NCBI RefSeq assembly: GCF_008801915.1
Contig: NZ_VZOV01000011.1
Location: 1-64,000 of the forward strand
DNA length: 64,000 nt
Source: Cupriavidus gilardii
Lineage (GTDB): Bacteria > Pseudomonadota > Gammaproteobacteria > Burkholderiales > Burkholderiaceae
Reading direction: 5' to 3'
Shown here in pieces: positions 52,348-64,000 of this stretch (the first letter of the stretch is position 1; every line of letters starts with the position of its first letter). The notes below the pieces were generated by a model. The model searched no databases. It was not told where the DNA came from and saw only the letters and a program-made list of their open reading frames with translations. A program made the translations under genes and the position numbers.

Positions 52348-54276
52348 GTGTCCGCGCAGCCAGTCAGCTACGACCACGCCATCGAGCTCGCCACGCAGGA
52401 GCGCTACGACGAAGCGCTGGCGGTGATCGACGCGTTGGCGCGCCAGCGGCCCGAGGTCGTCGATTACGAGGCGCTGCGCGCCCGGCTGCTGTTCGACAAG
52501 GGCGAGCCCGAGCAGGCGCTGGCCGCGCTCGACGCGGCACTGGCCCGGCTGCCCGAGCTGCCGCTGCAGCCGGCGCACCGCTGGGCCTCGCGCGGTGTGC
52601 TCGCGCATCGCTACGGCATGCTGCTGATGAACCAGCAGCGCTTTGCCGAGGCGCTGCCCTGGCTGGAGGAAGCAGCGCGGCGTAATGGGCTGGCGACCGG
52701 CGAATGGAGCGCGCAGTTGCATGCGGGACTCGCGCATTACCGGCTGGGCCAGTTCGCCGAGGCCGGCCGCTATTGGTACGACCTGCTGTATCGCGCGCCA
52801 GATCTGGGCGCGCACGACATCCTGGCGCTGGCGGCCGACCACGTGCAGGGCGCCGAGGCCGAGGGCCGGCGTGCCGAGCCGATGCTGCGGCTGTGCCTGG
52901 CCCGCATCGGCCTGGACAATGCCGATCTGCTGGAGATGAGCGAGGAGCAGGGCGACGCGCTGGCCGCGCAGCAGGCGCAGATGGTGCTGGCCGAAGAGCC
53001 GGATCACCCGCATGCGCGACGCATCCTGGCGCCGCTGCGTCTGCGGTCCGGAGATCTGGCCGGCGCGCGTGAGGATCTGGCGGTCTACCAGCGCCAGGTG
53101 CCGGACCCGAAGGCGCAGGTACGCGAACTCGAGTGGCGCCATCAGGGCGGCGAGGCCGAGCCCTGGCGCGATTTCGCTTTGACCGAGGCGGCCACCGACG
53201 CGCATGGCTATTACCTTGCCGGTCTCGCGCTGGCGGACTTCATCGAGCGCGTACCCGCTGCGGCGGACACGTTGCGGCCGCAGCTGCTGCGCGCGTGGCA
53301 GATGGGCCTGGCCCGCTTCGAACAGTATTTCGCCACCGGCGAGGGCGGTTACGACGACGCCGATCCGCATATCTATTCGCTGCTGTGCGACCGCCTGGCG
53401 CGCCGCCTCGACCTGGACGATCCGGCGCAGCGCGACGAACGCATCGCGTTGCACGAGAAGGGCATCGCGGCCAGCGATTTCATCGAGCACTGGCTCGATC
53501 TGCTGGCCTGCCACGATGCGGCCGGGCGCCATCAGCGCGTCGTTGAAGTTGCCGGCGAGGTACTGAACCGCTATCCGCTGGATCGCCATGCGGGCCACGT
53601 GACCTGGGTGTTCAGCCGGCTGATCCATGCCTGGAAGGCGATCGGCGGCAACGACGCGATCGCCGCGGCGCGTGCCGCAATCGCGCATATGGAAGCGCGG
53701 CTGGACGCGCTGCCGGTCGAGGAGCGCAGCGAGGCCGCGCTGTCGATGGCGCATGCGCGCACGCATTTCGCCACGCTGCTGGCGAACTCGGCCGGCTCGA
53801 TGGAAGCGCGCGAGCGCGCGCTGGCACTGGACGAGATCGAGGCCTTGCAGGCGCGCGCGGTGGCCATCGAGGATGCCTGGGTCTACGACGCATTCGGCCG
53901 CATCTGGCGGGGACTGGCCGACAACGAACGCGCCTTGCCGCTGTTCGAGCGCGCCATCGCGCTGACCGACGGCGATGCCGAGGACCAGGCCGCGGCACGC
54001 CTGCAGCGCGGGCTGATCCGGCTCGACGCCGAGCAGTACGCGCAGGCGTTGACCGACTTCCATGCCGCCTTCGCGGTGCGCGACGACTGGGACGCCGACG
54101 TGCATCTGCACGCCGCGCAGGCCGCGCTGGGCCTGGCCCGGCGCGAGGAGGCCCGCGCGCTGTTCCTGCAGGCCCGCGCGCGCGGCGCCGCGCAGGGACG
54201 CACGCGCGCGTTGTACGCGAAGGTCGAAAACGCACTGAAGGCGACACGGCCCGCCTGGAAAATCTGGGGCGTGTAA
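52348..54276 (+). CDS. Large TPR-repeat protein of unknown function
   Basis: 642 residues, almost wholly helical and very rich in Ala, Leu, Arg and Glu. Tetratricopeptide-like repeats are visible at both ends (AIELATQERYDEALAVIDAL; ALPLFERAIALTDGDAED). There is no signal peptide, so a cytoplasmic scaffold is likely. The middle (~200-450) does not match a family I recognise. The GTG start is supported by AAGGAG nine bases upstream. It is monocistronic as far as can be seen. Confidence 0.7.
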   Translation: MSAQPVSYDHAIELATQERYDEALAVIDALARQRPEVVDYEALRARLLFDKGEPEQALAALDAALARLPELPLQPAHRWASRGVLAHRYGMLLMNQQRFAEALPWLEEAARRNGLATGEWSAQLHAGLAHYRLGQFAEAGRYWYDLLYRAPDLGAHDILALAADHVQGAEAEGRRAEPMLRLCLARIGLDNADLLEMSEEQGDALAAQQAQMVLAEEPDHPHARRILAPLRLRSGDLAGAREDLAVYQRQVPDPKAQVRELEWRHQGGEAEPWRDFALTEAATDAHGYYLAGLALADFIERVPAAADTLRPQLLRAWQMGLARFEQYFATGEGGYDDADPHIYSLLCDRLARRLDLDDPAQRDERIALHEKGIAASDFIEHWLDLLACHDAAGRHQRVVEVAGEVLNRYPLDRHAGHVTWVFSRLIHAWKAIGGNDAIAAARAAIAHMEARLDALPVEERSEAALSMAHARTHFATLLANSAGSMEARERALALDEIEALQARAVAIEDAWVYDAFGRIWRGLADNERALPLFERAIALTDGDAEDQAAARLQRGLIRLDAEQYAQALTDFHAAFAVRDDWDADVHLHAAQAALGLARREEARALFLQARARGAAQGRTRALYAKVENALKATRPAWKIWGV

Positions 54277-54408
54277 GCCGGACCTGCAGGCGGTGAGGTC
54301 AGCGGAGAAGCGATCCGAAAGAACGTTGGCAGAAACCTCAGCAAAACTCGTGCCTTGTCGGACAAACCCGGACACGGGTTCAAAGGCCCTTCCGTTAGGA
54401 TGTCACCC

Positions 54409-55623
54409 ATGAATGGATTGAGCCAACTATTTCCGACCTGGCCGCTCGCTCCCAGCGGGCTGTTCTGGGTCGGCCTCGCGCTGGTAGGCGCGGGCCTTGC
54501 CGGCGAAGTGTGCCGGATGTATCTGAGATTGCCGCGTATCGTCGGTTATGCCGCCACCGGTCTGTTGGCCGGCACGCTGGGGCGGCCCATCGTCGACCAG
54601 ACGATGATCGCGCAGACCCGCATCCTGATCGACATGGCGCTGGCGCTCGCGCTGTTCGAGCTTGGGCATCGGCTGTCGCTGGTCTGGCTGCGCGCCAATC
54701 GCTGGCTGCTGTTTACCAGCGCCTCCGAGTCCCTGCTGACCTGGGGCCTGGTCACCGCGGTGCTGCAATGGATCGGCGTAAGCCCGACCGTCGCGATCCT
54801 CGCGGGCGGCATCGCGGTCAGCACGTCGCCGTCGATCGTGCTGCAGTTGAAGAACGAGTTGCGCGCGGAAGGCCAGGTCACCGAACGGCTGATGGCGATG
54901 ACCGCGCTCAACAGCATGTATGCGGCCGTGATCGTGCAGCTGGCGACCGGCTGGCTGCACTCGGAATACGGCAATCTCGGCGCCGCGCTGCTGCATCCGC
55001 TGTATCTGCTGGTCGGTTCCTGCCTGCTGGCGTGGCTGGTCGGCAAGCTGAGCCAGGCAGTCTATGCGCGGATGCCGGCCGACGATCAATACAGCTTTCT
55101 GGTGCTGGTCGGCATCGTGCTGTTCACGCTGGCGCTGACGCGGCTGCTGAAGCTGTCGATGCCGCTGACGCTGCTGCTGGCCGGCGTCGTGTTCAAGCAT
55201 CAGGACAATCAGCCGCGCGTGTGGCCCGCGCATTTTGGCAGCGCCGGTACGCTGCTGATCATCGTGATGGTGGTGTCGCTTGGCTTGCCGGTGACCGTGC
55301 GCGACTGGTCCATCGCCGGGGTCGCCGCGATCGTGCTGGTGCTGCTGCGGCATCTGGCCAAGCTGGGCGGCGTGGTGTCGCTGGGTTCGTTCTCGGGCCT
55401 GAGCCTCAGACAGTGCGTGGCACTCGGCGTGGCGCTGGGGCCGATGTCGGGTCTGGCTTACCTGTTGATGAGCGATGTGGCGCGGCTCTATCCTGAAACC
55501 GGGGAAATGCTCAACGCGATCGTGCTGTGCGCGCTGGCGATCGAGCAGATCGCGGCGCCGGTGCTGGCCGCATGGGCACTTCGCTATGCCGGCGAGGTCA
55601 GAGGCAATGGAGGAGGGCGCTGA
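54409..55623 (+). CDS. Kef-like monovalent cation:proton antiporter (CPA2), membrane domain only
   Basis: 404 residues with about 11-12 membrane segments. [18 protein letters not shown] and [15 protein letters not shown] are typical of the Na/H exchanger (KefB/CPA2) fold. The C-terminal TrkA-N domain of KefB/KefC is absent, so nucleotide gating is not expected. ATG 54409 has TAGGA eight bases upstream; ATG 54400 has none. The TGA overlaps the ybdK-like ATG, so the two are translationally coupled. Confidence 0.82.
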   Translation: MNGLSQLFPTWPLAPSGLFWVGLALVGAGLAGEVCRMYLRLPRIVGYAATGLLAGTLGRPIVDQTMIAQTRILIDMALALALFELGHRLSLVWLRANRWLLFTSASESLLTWGLVTAVLQWIGVSPTVAILAGGIAVSTSPSIVLQLKNELRAEGQVTERLMAMTALNSMYAAVIVQLATGWLHSEYGNLGAALLHPLYLLVGSCLLAWLVGKLSQAVYARMPADDQYSFLVLVGIVLFTLALTRLLKLSMPLTLLLAGVVFKHQDNQPRVWPAHFGSAGTLLIIVMVVSLGLPVTVRDWSIAGVAAIVLVLLRHLAKLGGVVSLGSFSGLSLRQCVALGVALGPMSGLAYLLMSDVARLYPETGEMLNAIVLCALAIEQIAAPVLAAWALRYAGEVRGNGGGR

Positions 55624-56738
55624 TGTCACTCGAACCGTTCAAGCAATCCGAGGCGCTGACCTTCGGCGTCGAGCTGGAAATGCAGCTGGTCAATCGCCAT
55701 GACTACGATCTGGCACCGTTCGCGCCCGACCTGCTGAGGTTGCTGAAGGGCGCCCAGCATGCCGGCGATATCAAGCCGGAGATCAGTCCATCGATGATCG
55801 AGATCAGCACCGGAATCTGCCACGACTACGCGCAGGCGCTGTCCGAGCTGACGACGATGCGCGACCTGATGGTCGAGGCCTCGCATTCGCTGAATCTGGG
55901 CATCTGCGGCGGCGGCACGCATCCGTTCCAGCAGTGGGCCGATCGGACGATCTCCGACTCGCCGCGCTACCAGTACATCTCCGAGCTGTACGGCTACCTG
56001 GCCAAGCAATTCACGGTGTTCGGCCAGCATGTGCATATCGGTTGCCCGACCGCCGACGATTCGCTGTTCCTGCTGCACGCAATTGGCCGCTACGTACCGC
56101 ATTTCATTGCGCTTGCCGCGTCGTCGCCGTATGTGCAGGGCGTCGATACCGGCTTCGCTTCCGCGCGGCTGAATTCGGTCGCGGCCTTCCCGATGAGCGG
56201 CCGCGCGCCGTTCATGCTGACCTGGGACGCCTTCACCGCGTACTTCGAGAAGATGCGCAAGACGGGCGTGATCGAGAGCATGAAGGACTTCTACTGGGAT
56301 ATCCGTCCCAAGCCGGAGTTCGGCACCATCGAAGTCCGCGTCATGGACACGCCGCTGACTGTTGCGCGCGCCTGCGATATCGCGGCCTATATCCAGGCGC
56401 TGGCGCGTTATCTGCTGCTGTCGCGGCCGTTCGTGCCCCAGGAGGACGACTACCTGGTCTATACCTTCAATCGCTTCCAGGCCTGCCGCTTCGGGCTCGA
56501 CGGCGAGTACGTGCATCCGAACGAACTGACGCGGATGCCGATCGCCGACCATATCCTGTCGATCTGCGACGTGCTGGTGCCGCATGCCGAAGCGCTCGGA
56601 TCGCTGGAGGCGCTGGCCAATATCCGCATGCTGGCCGCCAGCCGCCGTGGCGACGCCGAGTGGGCGCGGCAGGTCGATGCCGATACGCGCAGCCTGCGCG
56701 AGGCGGTGCGGCAGAGCTGCGACCGCTGGGCCGGCTGA
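55623..56738 (+). CDS. YbdK-type carboxylate-amine ligase (GCS2 family)
   Basis: 371 residues. [36 protein letters not shown] and [17 protein letters not shown] are the GCS2/YbdK signatures. E. coli YbdK has weak gamma-glutamyl-cysteine ligase activity; the physiological reaction is unknown. It is coupled (TGATG) to a Kef-like antiporter gene. GGAGGA lies upstream of the ATG. Confidence 0.92.
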   Translation: MSLEPFKQSEALTFGVELEMQLVNRHDYDLAPFAPDLLRLLKGAQHAGDIKPEISPSMIEISTGICHDYAQALSELTTMRDLMVEASHSLNLGICGGGTHPFQQWADRTISDSPRYQYISELYGYLAKQFTVFGQHVHIGCPTADDSLFLLHAIGRYVPHFIALAASSPYVQGVDTGFASARLNSVAAFPMSGRAPFMLTWDAFTAYFEKMRKTGVIESMKDFYWDIRPKPEFGTIEVRVMDTPLTVARACDIAAYIQALARYLLLSRPFVPQEDDYLVYTFNRFQACRFGLDGEYVHPNELTRMPIADHILSICDVLVPHAEALGSLEALANIRMLAASRRGDAEWARQVDADTRSLREAVRQSCDRWAG

Positions 56739-56787
56739 GACAGTCCTCGCGCCGCGCCGCTGGGCCCGGCCTTGACCGGCGCGGCGA

Positions 56788-57528
56788 TCAGACCCCGTGC
56801 GGGATGTTGTCGCCGTCGCCGAGGCCGAGCCGCTGATTGGCCGGCACGGCGACCGCCAGCAGCTTCGGTGGCGGCAGGTTCAGCCCTTTCATCATCTCGA
56901 TGAATTCTTCACGCGTGCGGCCGCACAGCCGGCTATTGGTGGCCCGCTCGTGCCCGATTGTCGAATGGGTGCGGCCCTTGTAGTCATGAGCCGGATACAC
57001 GAGCGTGTCGTCGGGCAGCGCAAACAGCTTGTGCGTCAGACTGTCGTACAGCGTGCCGGCGTCGCCCGACTGAAAGTCCGTGCGCCCGCAGCCATCGATC
57101 AACAACGCATCGCCGGTAAAGACGCGACGCACCACACCGCCGTCCGGCTGCGGCTCTTCCCACAGATAGCTCATGCTGCCGGCCGTATGGCCCGGGGTAT
57201 GGATCGCGCGCAGCGCCTGCGTGCCGAACGCGATGGTGTCGCCGTCGATCAACTGCTTCAGCGCCGGCCGGATCTCGCAGCCCGACGGCGCGGCGGTATG
57301 CGCGCCGGTACGTTGTGCGACATGTCCTGCCGAGGTGATGTGGTCCGCGTGCGCGTGGGTTTCGATGACCCAGGCCAGGCGTACCCCGGTCTGCTGCACC
57401 AGCGCCAGATCGCGCTCGAGCTGACGGTCGACCGGATCGATCAGCACGGCATCGCGCGTCGCGGCGTCGATCAGCAAATACGTGTAGGTGCAGGACTCGG
57501 GGTCGAACAGTTGATGGAAGGTTTGCAT
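56788..57528 (-). CDS. Metallo-beta-lactamase fold hydrolase, persulfide dioxygenase (ETHE1)-like
   Basis: 246 residues. The metal motif is THAHADH (H58, H60, D62, H63), followed by HTPGHTAGS, FTGDALLIDGCGRTDF and YPAHDYKGRTHSTI. The GCGRTDFQ and YKGRTHSTIGHE elements are characteristic of ETHE1 sulfur dioxygenases, which oxidise glutathione persulfide to sulfite using one Fe. No rhodanese domain is fused. ATG 57528 fits the family start; the ribosome site is weak. A TSUP permease, a possible sulfite exporter, lies elsewhere in the window but is not linked. Confidence 0.85.
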   Translation of the reverse strand: MQTFHQLFDPESCTYTYLLIDAATRDAVLIDPVDRQLERDLALVQQTGVRLAWVIETHAHADHITSAGHVAQRTGAHTAAPSGCEIRPALKQLIDGDTIAFGTQALRAIHTPGHTAGSMSYLWEEPQPDGGVVRRVFTGDALLIDGCGRTDFQSGDAGTLYDSLTHKLFALPDDTLVYPAHDYKGRTHSTIGHERATNSRLCGRTREEFIEMMKGLNLPPPKLLAVAVPANQRLGLGDGDNIPHGV

Positions 57529-57560
57529 CTGCGGGAATACTGACAATCGGTCGCCAGGGT

Positions 57561-58052
57561 TCAGGCTTCGAATACGTCGGCGAGGTGTTGGGCGCTGAGC
57601 AACCTTTCTCCCCACGCTTGCAATTGTTCGGCCGAGGCGCCGTTCAATCGTGTTTCCAGCTCGGCCGGCAGAGGGCCGAACCGTTTGGCAAGCATGTTTC
57701 GCAGCATCATGGCCTGGCCTTGCTGTAGACCTTCCTGCCGGCCCTCCTGCAGGCCTTCCAGTCGGCCTTCTTGCAGGCCTTCCAGTCTGTAGTTGGCCTT
57801 CCACCGTGCGATATTCGTCGACAGCGACATTTCAGCCTCCATCAGGTTGTGTACATTCGTGAAATCCAGACCGGCATGGCGATGCGGTGAGCCTACATCC
57901 TTCAGCCAGCGTACGAAAGTGTTCGACAGGACCGGGTTGTCGGCGACGCGCCGCCTGAGCCAGCGGACCGTATCGAGCAACGTTTCCTCGCTGGTCGCGT
58001 TCTCGAAGCGGAACACGGCGGCGACCAGATTGTCGAGTCTGGGCTCACGCAT
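57561..58052 (-). pseudogene. Truncated Rpn-family (PD-(D/E)XK nuclease/transposase) C-terminal remnant
   Basis: The frame encodes [18 protein letters not shown] and [20 protein letters not shown], the middle of Rpn/DUF4351-type proteins. Then comes a [12 protein letters not shown] repeat (57715-57790) and a DUF4351-like end ([14 protein letters not shown]...). The ~150-residue N-terminal nuclease domain is missing: directly upstream lies the 3' end of sdaA. The frame is open up to 58151, but recognisable homology begins only at the Met at 58052. Such proteins promote recombination when intact. It is a decayed mobile or selfish gene, though the remnant could still be translated. Confidence 0.65.
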
Positions 58053-58144
58053 CGCAGTTGCGGTGCCTGGAGAATGCCGCGCCGCGGGGACGCGGGATTC
58101 CACAAAAGTGCGTGCTACTTTAGTGTTCGAACAGCAGACCCACG

Positions 58145-59521
<1,377 letters not shown>

Positions 59522-59599
59522 TTGACTCTCCTTTCACCACCGGTTGGGGACCGACCGATCAACCGACCGGCGGCGGTCCCGCAGGCCTGTCCCGGGCCC

Positions 59600-60133
59600 C
59601 TACACCGGCTTGTCGTCCTCCGGCCGCTGCCACAGCGACACGCCGGGGCCGGGCGGCTTTTCCGGCCGGTCCTTGTGCTTTAGTACGCTGATGGCACCGT
59701 CGTTCTCGAGGATGGCCACATGCACGTCGTCGATGCTATTGCAGTTTTCGCGTCGCAAAACCTTCATCAGGTCGTCGCTGGTGATGCGCGCCCCTTTCAT
59801 GACGTCCTGGAACACCTTGCCGTCCCGGATCAGCAATTGCGGCTTGCCCTCGACCGCATATTCGATGCCGCGACTGCGCCAGCTGAGCCAGCTGACCAGC
59901 AAGTTGCCGCCGATCAGCGTGACGGCCAGGATCAGCCCGCCCGATACCGATTTGTCGTCGCCGACCATGGCGTTCTGCACGCCTTCGGACAGGATCAGCA
60001 GCAGTACCAGATCGAACGGTGTCATCTGGCCGATCTGGCGCTTGCCGCCCAGCCGCATCAGCACCAGCAGGGCGAAATAGATGATCAGACCCCGGACAAC
60101 GAATTCCCACCACGGCGCGTTCAGTTCCCACAT
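59600..60133 (-). CDS. DUF421 (YetF-like) membrane protein
   Basis: 177 residues. Three N-terminal membrane segments (WWEFVVRGLIIYFALLVLMRL) with GKRQIGQMTPFDLVLLLILSE, the family signature, lead to a soluble beta domain (GKPQLLIRDGKVFQDVMKGARITSDDLM). Function is unknown; Bacillus homologues such as SpoVA-region YetF/YcaP are uncharacterised. ATG 60133 has GGAGG seven bases upstream. It lies between gcvP and sdaA. A 9-bp GC hairpin at 60159-60178 precedes it. Confidence 0.9.
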   Translation of the reverse strand: MWELNAPWWEFVVRGLIIYFALLVLMRLGGKRQIGQMTPFDLVLLLILSEGVQNAMVGDDKSVSGGLILAVTLIGGNLLVSWLSWRSRGIEYAVEGKPQLLIRDGKVFQDVMKGARITSDDLMKVLRRENCNSIDDVHVAILENDGAISVLKHKDRPEKPPGPGVSLWQRPEDDKPV

Positions 60134-60258
60134 CGACAGTCCTCCTTGACGATGACGGCCCCGGCGCAAGCGCCGGGGGCCTGAATCCTCCTGGACGCCG
60201 GACTGCGTCCGGGCGGCGATGGCATCGCCGTGCCTGCTGCTGCAGGAAGCGTGCCCGC

Positions 60259-63177
<2,919 letters not shown>

Positions 63178-63250
63178 GGCAAGTGACTCGGAGAGGCGGG
63201 CCGGGACATGGTGGTCAGCCATGCCCTGGCGCCGCGGGCGGGGCGCCGGC

Positions 63251-63631
63251 TCAGGCGCCGACGCTGGCCTTGTAGGCGTCGGCCGTCATCAGGCCGTTGA
63301 CGTCGTCGCCGTTGGCCGGCTTGATCTTGAACAGCCAGGCATCGAAGGCGTTGGCGTTGACGCTCTCGGGCGCATCCTTGACGGCGTCGTTGACGGCGAC
63401 CACTTCGCCGGCCACCGGCGCGTAGATGTCCGACGCGGCCTTGACCGATTCGACGACCGCCAGCGCGTCACCGGCGCCGACCGTCTTGCCGACCTCGGGC
63501 AGCTCGAGGAAGACGATGTCGCCGAGCGCATCCTGTGCGTGATCGGTGATGCCGATCGTCAGTGTGCCGTCGGTTTCGACGCGCACCCATTCGTGCGACT
63601 CGGTGTACTTCAGGTCAGCGGGGAAATTCAT
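63251..63631 (-). CDS. gcvH: Glycine cleavage system H protein
   Basis: 126 residues. The lipoyl-lysine is K64 in [34 protein letters not shown] is the family start. It shuttles the aminomethyl group between the P, T and L proteins. It is encoded between gcvT and gcvP. Confidence 0.98.
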   Translation of the reverse strand: MNFPADLKYTESHEWVRVETDGTLTIGITDHAQDALGDIVFLELPEVGKTVGAGDALAVVESVKAASDIYAPVAGEVVAVNDAVKDAPESVNANAFDAWLFKIKPANGDDVNGLMTADAYKASVGA

Positions 63632-63738
63632 CGAGATTCTCCAATTTCAGATTCTTGTGTCGCGCCGCCGCGTGCCGTCGGAATGAAAGGGGCCGCGGGG
63701 CGCAGCGTGACCGGGTGGACGATGTCCGCAGTGAGCCG

Positions 63739-64000
63739 TCAGCTCACGAGTGCCTTGCCATTGCGCACAAACGGCAGTTTAACCACAGTCGCAGTCAGTT
63801 TGCGGTCGCGGATCAGCACCTGGACTTCGCTGCCGAGCGCCACATCCTTGGGCAGGCGCGCGAAGGCGATCGATTGGGACAGGGTGGGGCTGAAGGTGCC
63901 AGAGGTGATCTCGCCCTCGCCGGCGGCGGTCAGCACGGTCTGGTGCGCGCGCAGCACACCGCCCTTGTCGCGCAGGATCAGGCCGGCGAACTGCTGGCGC
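63739..64000 (-). CDS. gcvT: Aminomethyltransferase (T protein), C-terminal part (partial)
   Basis: Only the last ~87 residues are in the window; the frame continues beyond base 64000. [37 protein letters not shown] and the terminal [11 protein letters not shown] are typical of the GcvT C-terminal barrel. It releases ammonia and forms methylene-tetrahydrofolate. The gap to gcvH is 107 bases. Any glycine riboswitch would lie outside the window. Confidence 0.93.
   Translation of the reverse strand, partial: RQQFAGLILRDKGGVLRAHQTVLTAAGEGEITSGTFSPTLSQSIAFARLPKDVALGSEVQVLIRDRKLTATVVKLPFVRNGKALVS

Noticed and set aside
57715..57790. Mobile-element terminal repeats around the Rpn remnant
   Set aside because: The repeats encode the LEGLQEGR protein tail. 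No inverted ends or target duplications were found around the fragment.
60159..60178. GC hairpin downstream of gcvP as a terminator
   Set aside because: A perfect 9-bp stem with a two-base loop, but no T tract on either strand.
63632..63738. Glycine riboswitch between gcvT and gcvH
   Set aside because: Only 107 bases, with no paired aptamer-like structure seen; such riboswitches precede gcvT, which starts outside the window.

Overview
This is a GC-rich (roughly two-thirds G+C) chromosomal segment. Its gene order mnmG-rsmG-parA-parB-atpI-B-E-F-H-A-G-D-C, followed by hemE-priA-putA, points to a betaproteobacterium of the order Burkholderiales, with Ralstonia/Cupriavidus-like synteny. Other traits fit this: a Bug-type (TctC) solute receptor beside a LysR gene, several Liv-type transporters, trifunctional PutA, and a gcvT-H-P/sdaA cluster. 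The genus cannot be fixed from sequence reading alone. Coding density is high, and most long open frames opposite the listed genes are GC-rich shadows.

Layout. 1-3.6 kb: the 3' end of an alpha-2-macroglobulin-like gene, a YhhN-type membrane protein and penicillin-binding protein 1C, all with overlapping stop/start codons. 3.7-5.8 kb: an ornithine-cyclodeaminase-family reductase, a 9-bp tandem repeat and an OmpW porin. 5.8-10.1 kb: copper homeostasis (copZ-like chaperone, copA, cueR with a recognisable CueR box) and a monoglyceride-lipase-like hydrolase. 10.3-24.3 kb: a GMC oxidoreductase and two branched-chain-amino-acid-type ABC transporter clusters. The first has the order livG-livF-receptor-livH-livM and non-canonical ATPase motifs. 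The second has receptor-livH-(livM::livG fusion)-livF. A GNAT-like protein and a TSUP permease lie between them. 24.5-27.5 kb: a LysR regulator divergent from a Bug receptor plus N-formylglutamate amidohydrolase pair. 27.5-40.2 kb: a parS cluster, mnmG, rsmG, parAB and the complete nine-gene ATP synthase operon with a good sigma-70 promoter and a terminator. 40.8-50.7 kb: a CoA-binding protein, an HSL-type esterase, hemE, a 0.5-kb AT-rich gap with DnaA boxes, priA, and putA preceded by three GTTGCA-type PutA operators. 50.9-56.7 kb: a third Liv-type receptor, a TPR protein, a Kef-like antiporter and a YbdK ligase. 56.8-64 kb, minus strand: a persulfide-dioxygenase-like enzyme, a truncated Rpn-family remnant, sdaA (TTG start), a DUF421 protein, gcvP, gcvH and the 3' end of gcvT.

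How it fits together. The parAB/parS system, atp operon and mnmG/rsmG form a conserved block usually found near the chromosome origin. The gap between hemE and priA looks origin-like but is unproven. The gcvTHP and sdaA genes could route glycine to serine and then to pyruvate. PutA takes proline to glutamate and probably represses its own gene. I found no CRISPR array, prophage, intact insertion sequence, rRNA or tRNA gene. Nothing here is clearly a wholly undescribed system. The points most worth checking are the hemE-priA gap, the Lys-to-Arg Walker A change in one LivF, the LivM-LivG fusion, and the operators upstream of putA and of the second liv cluster.
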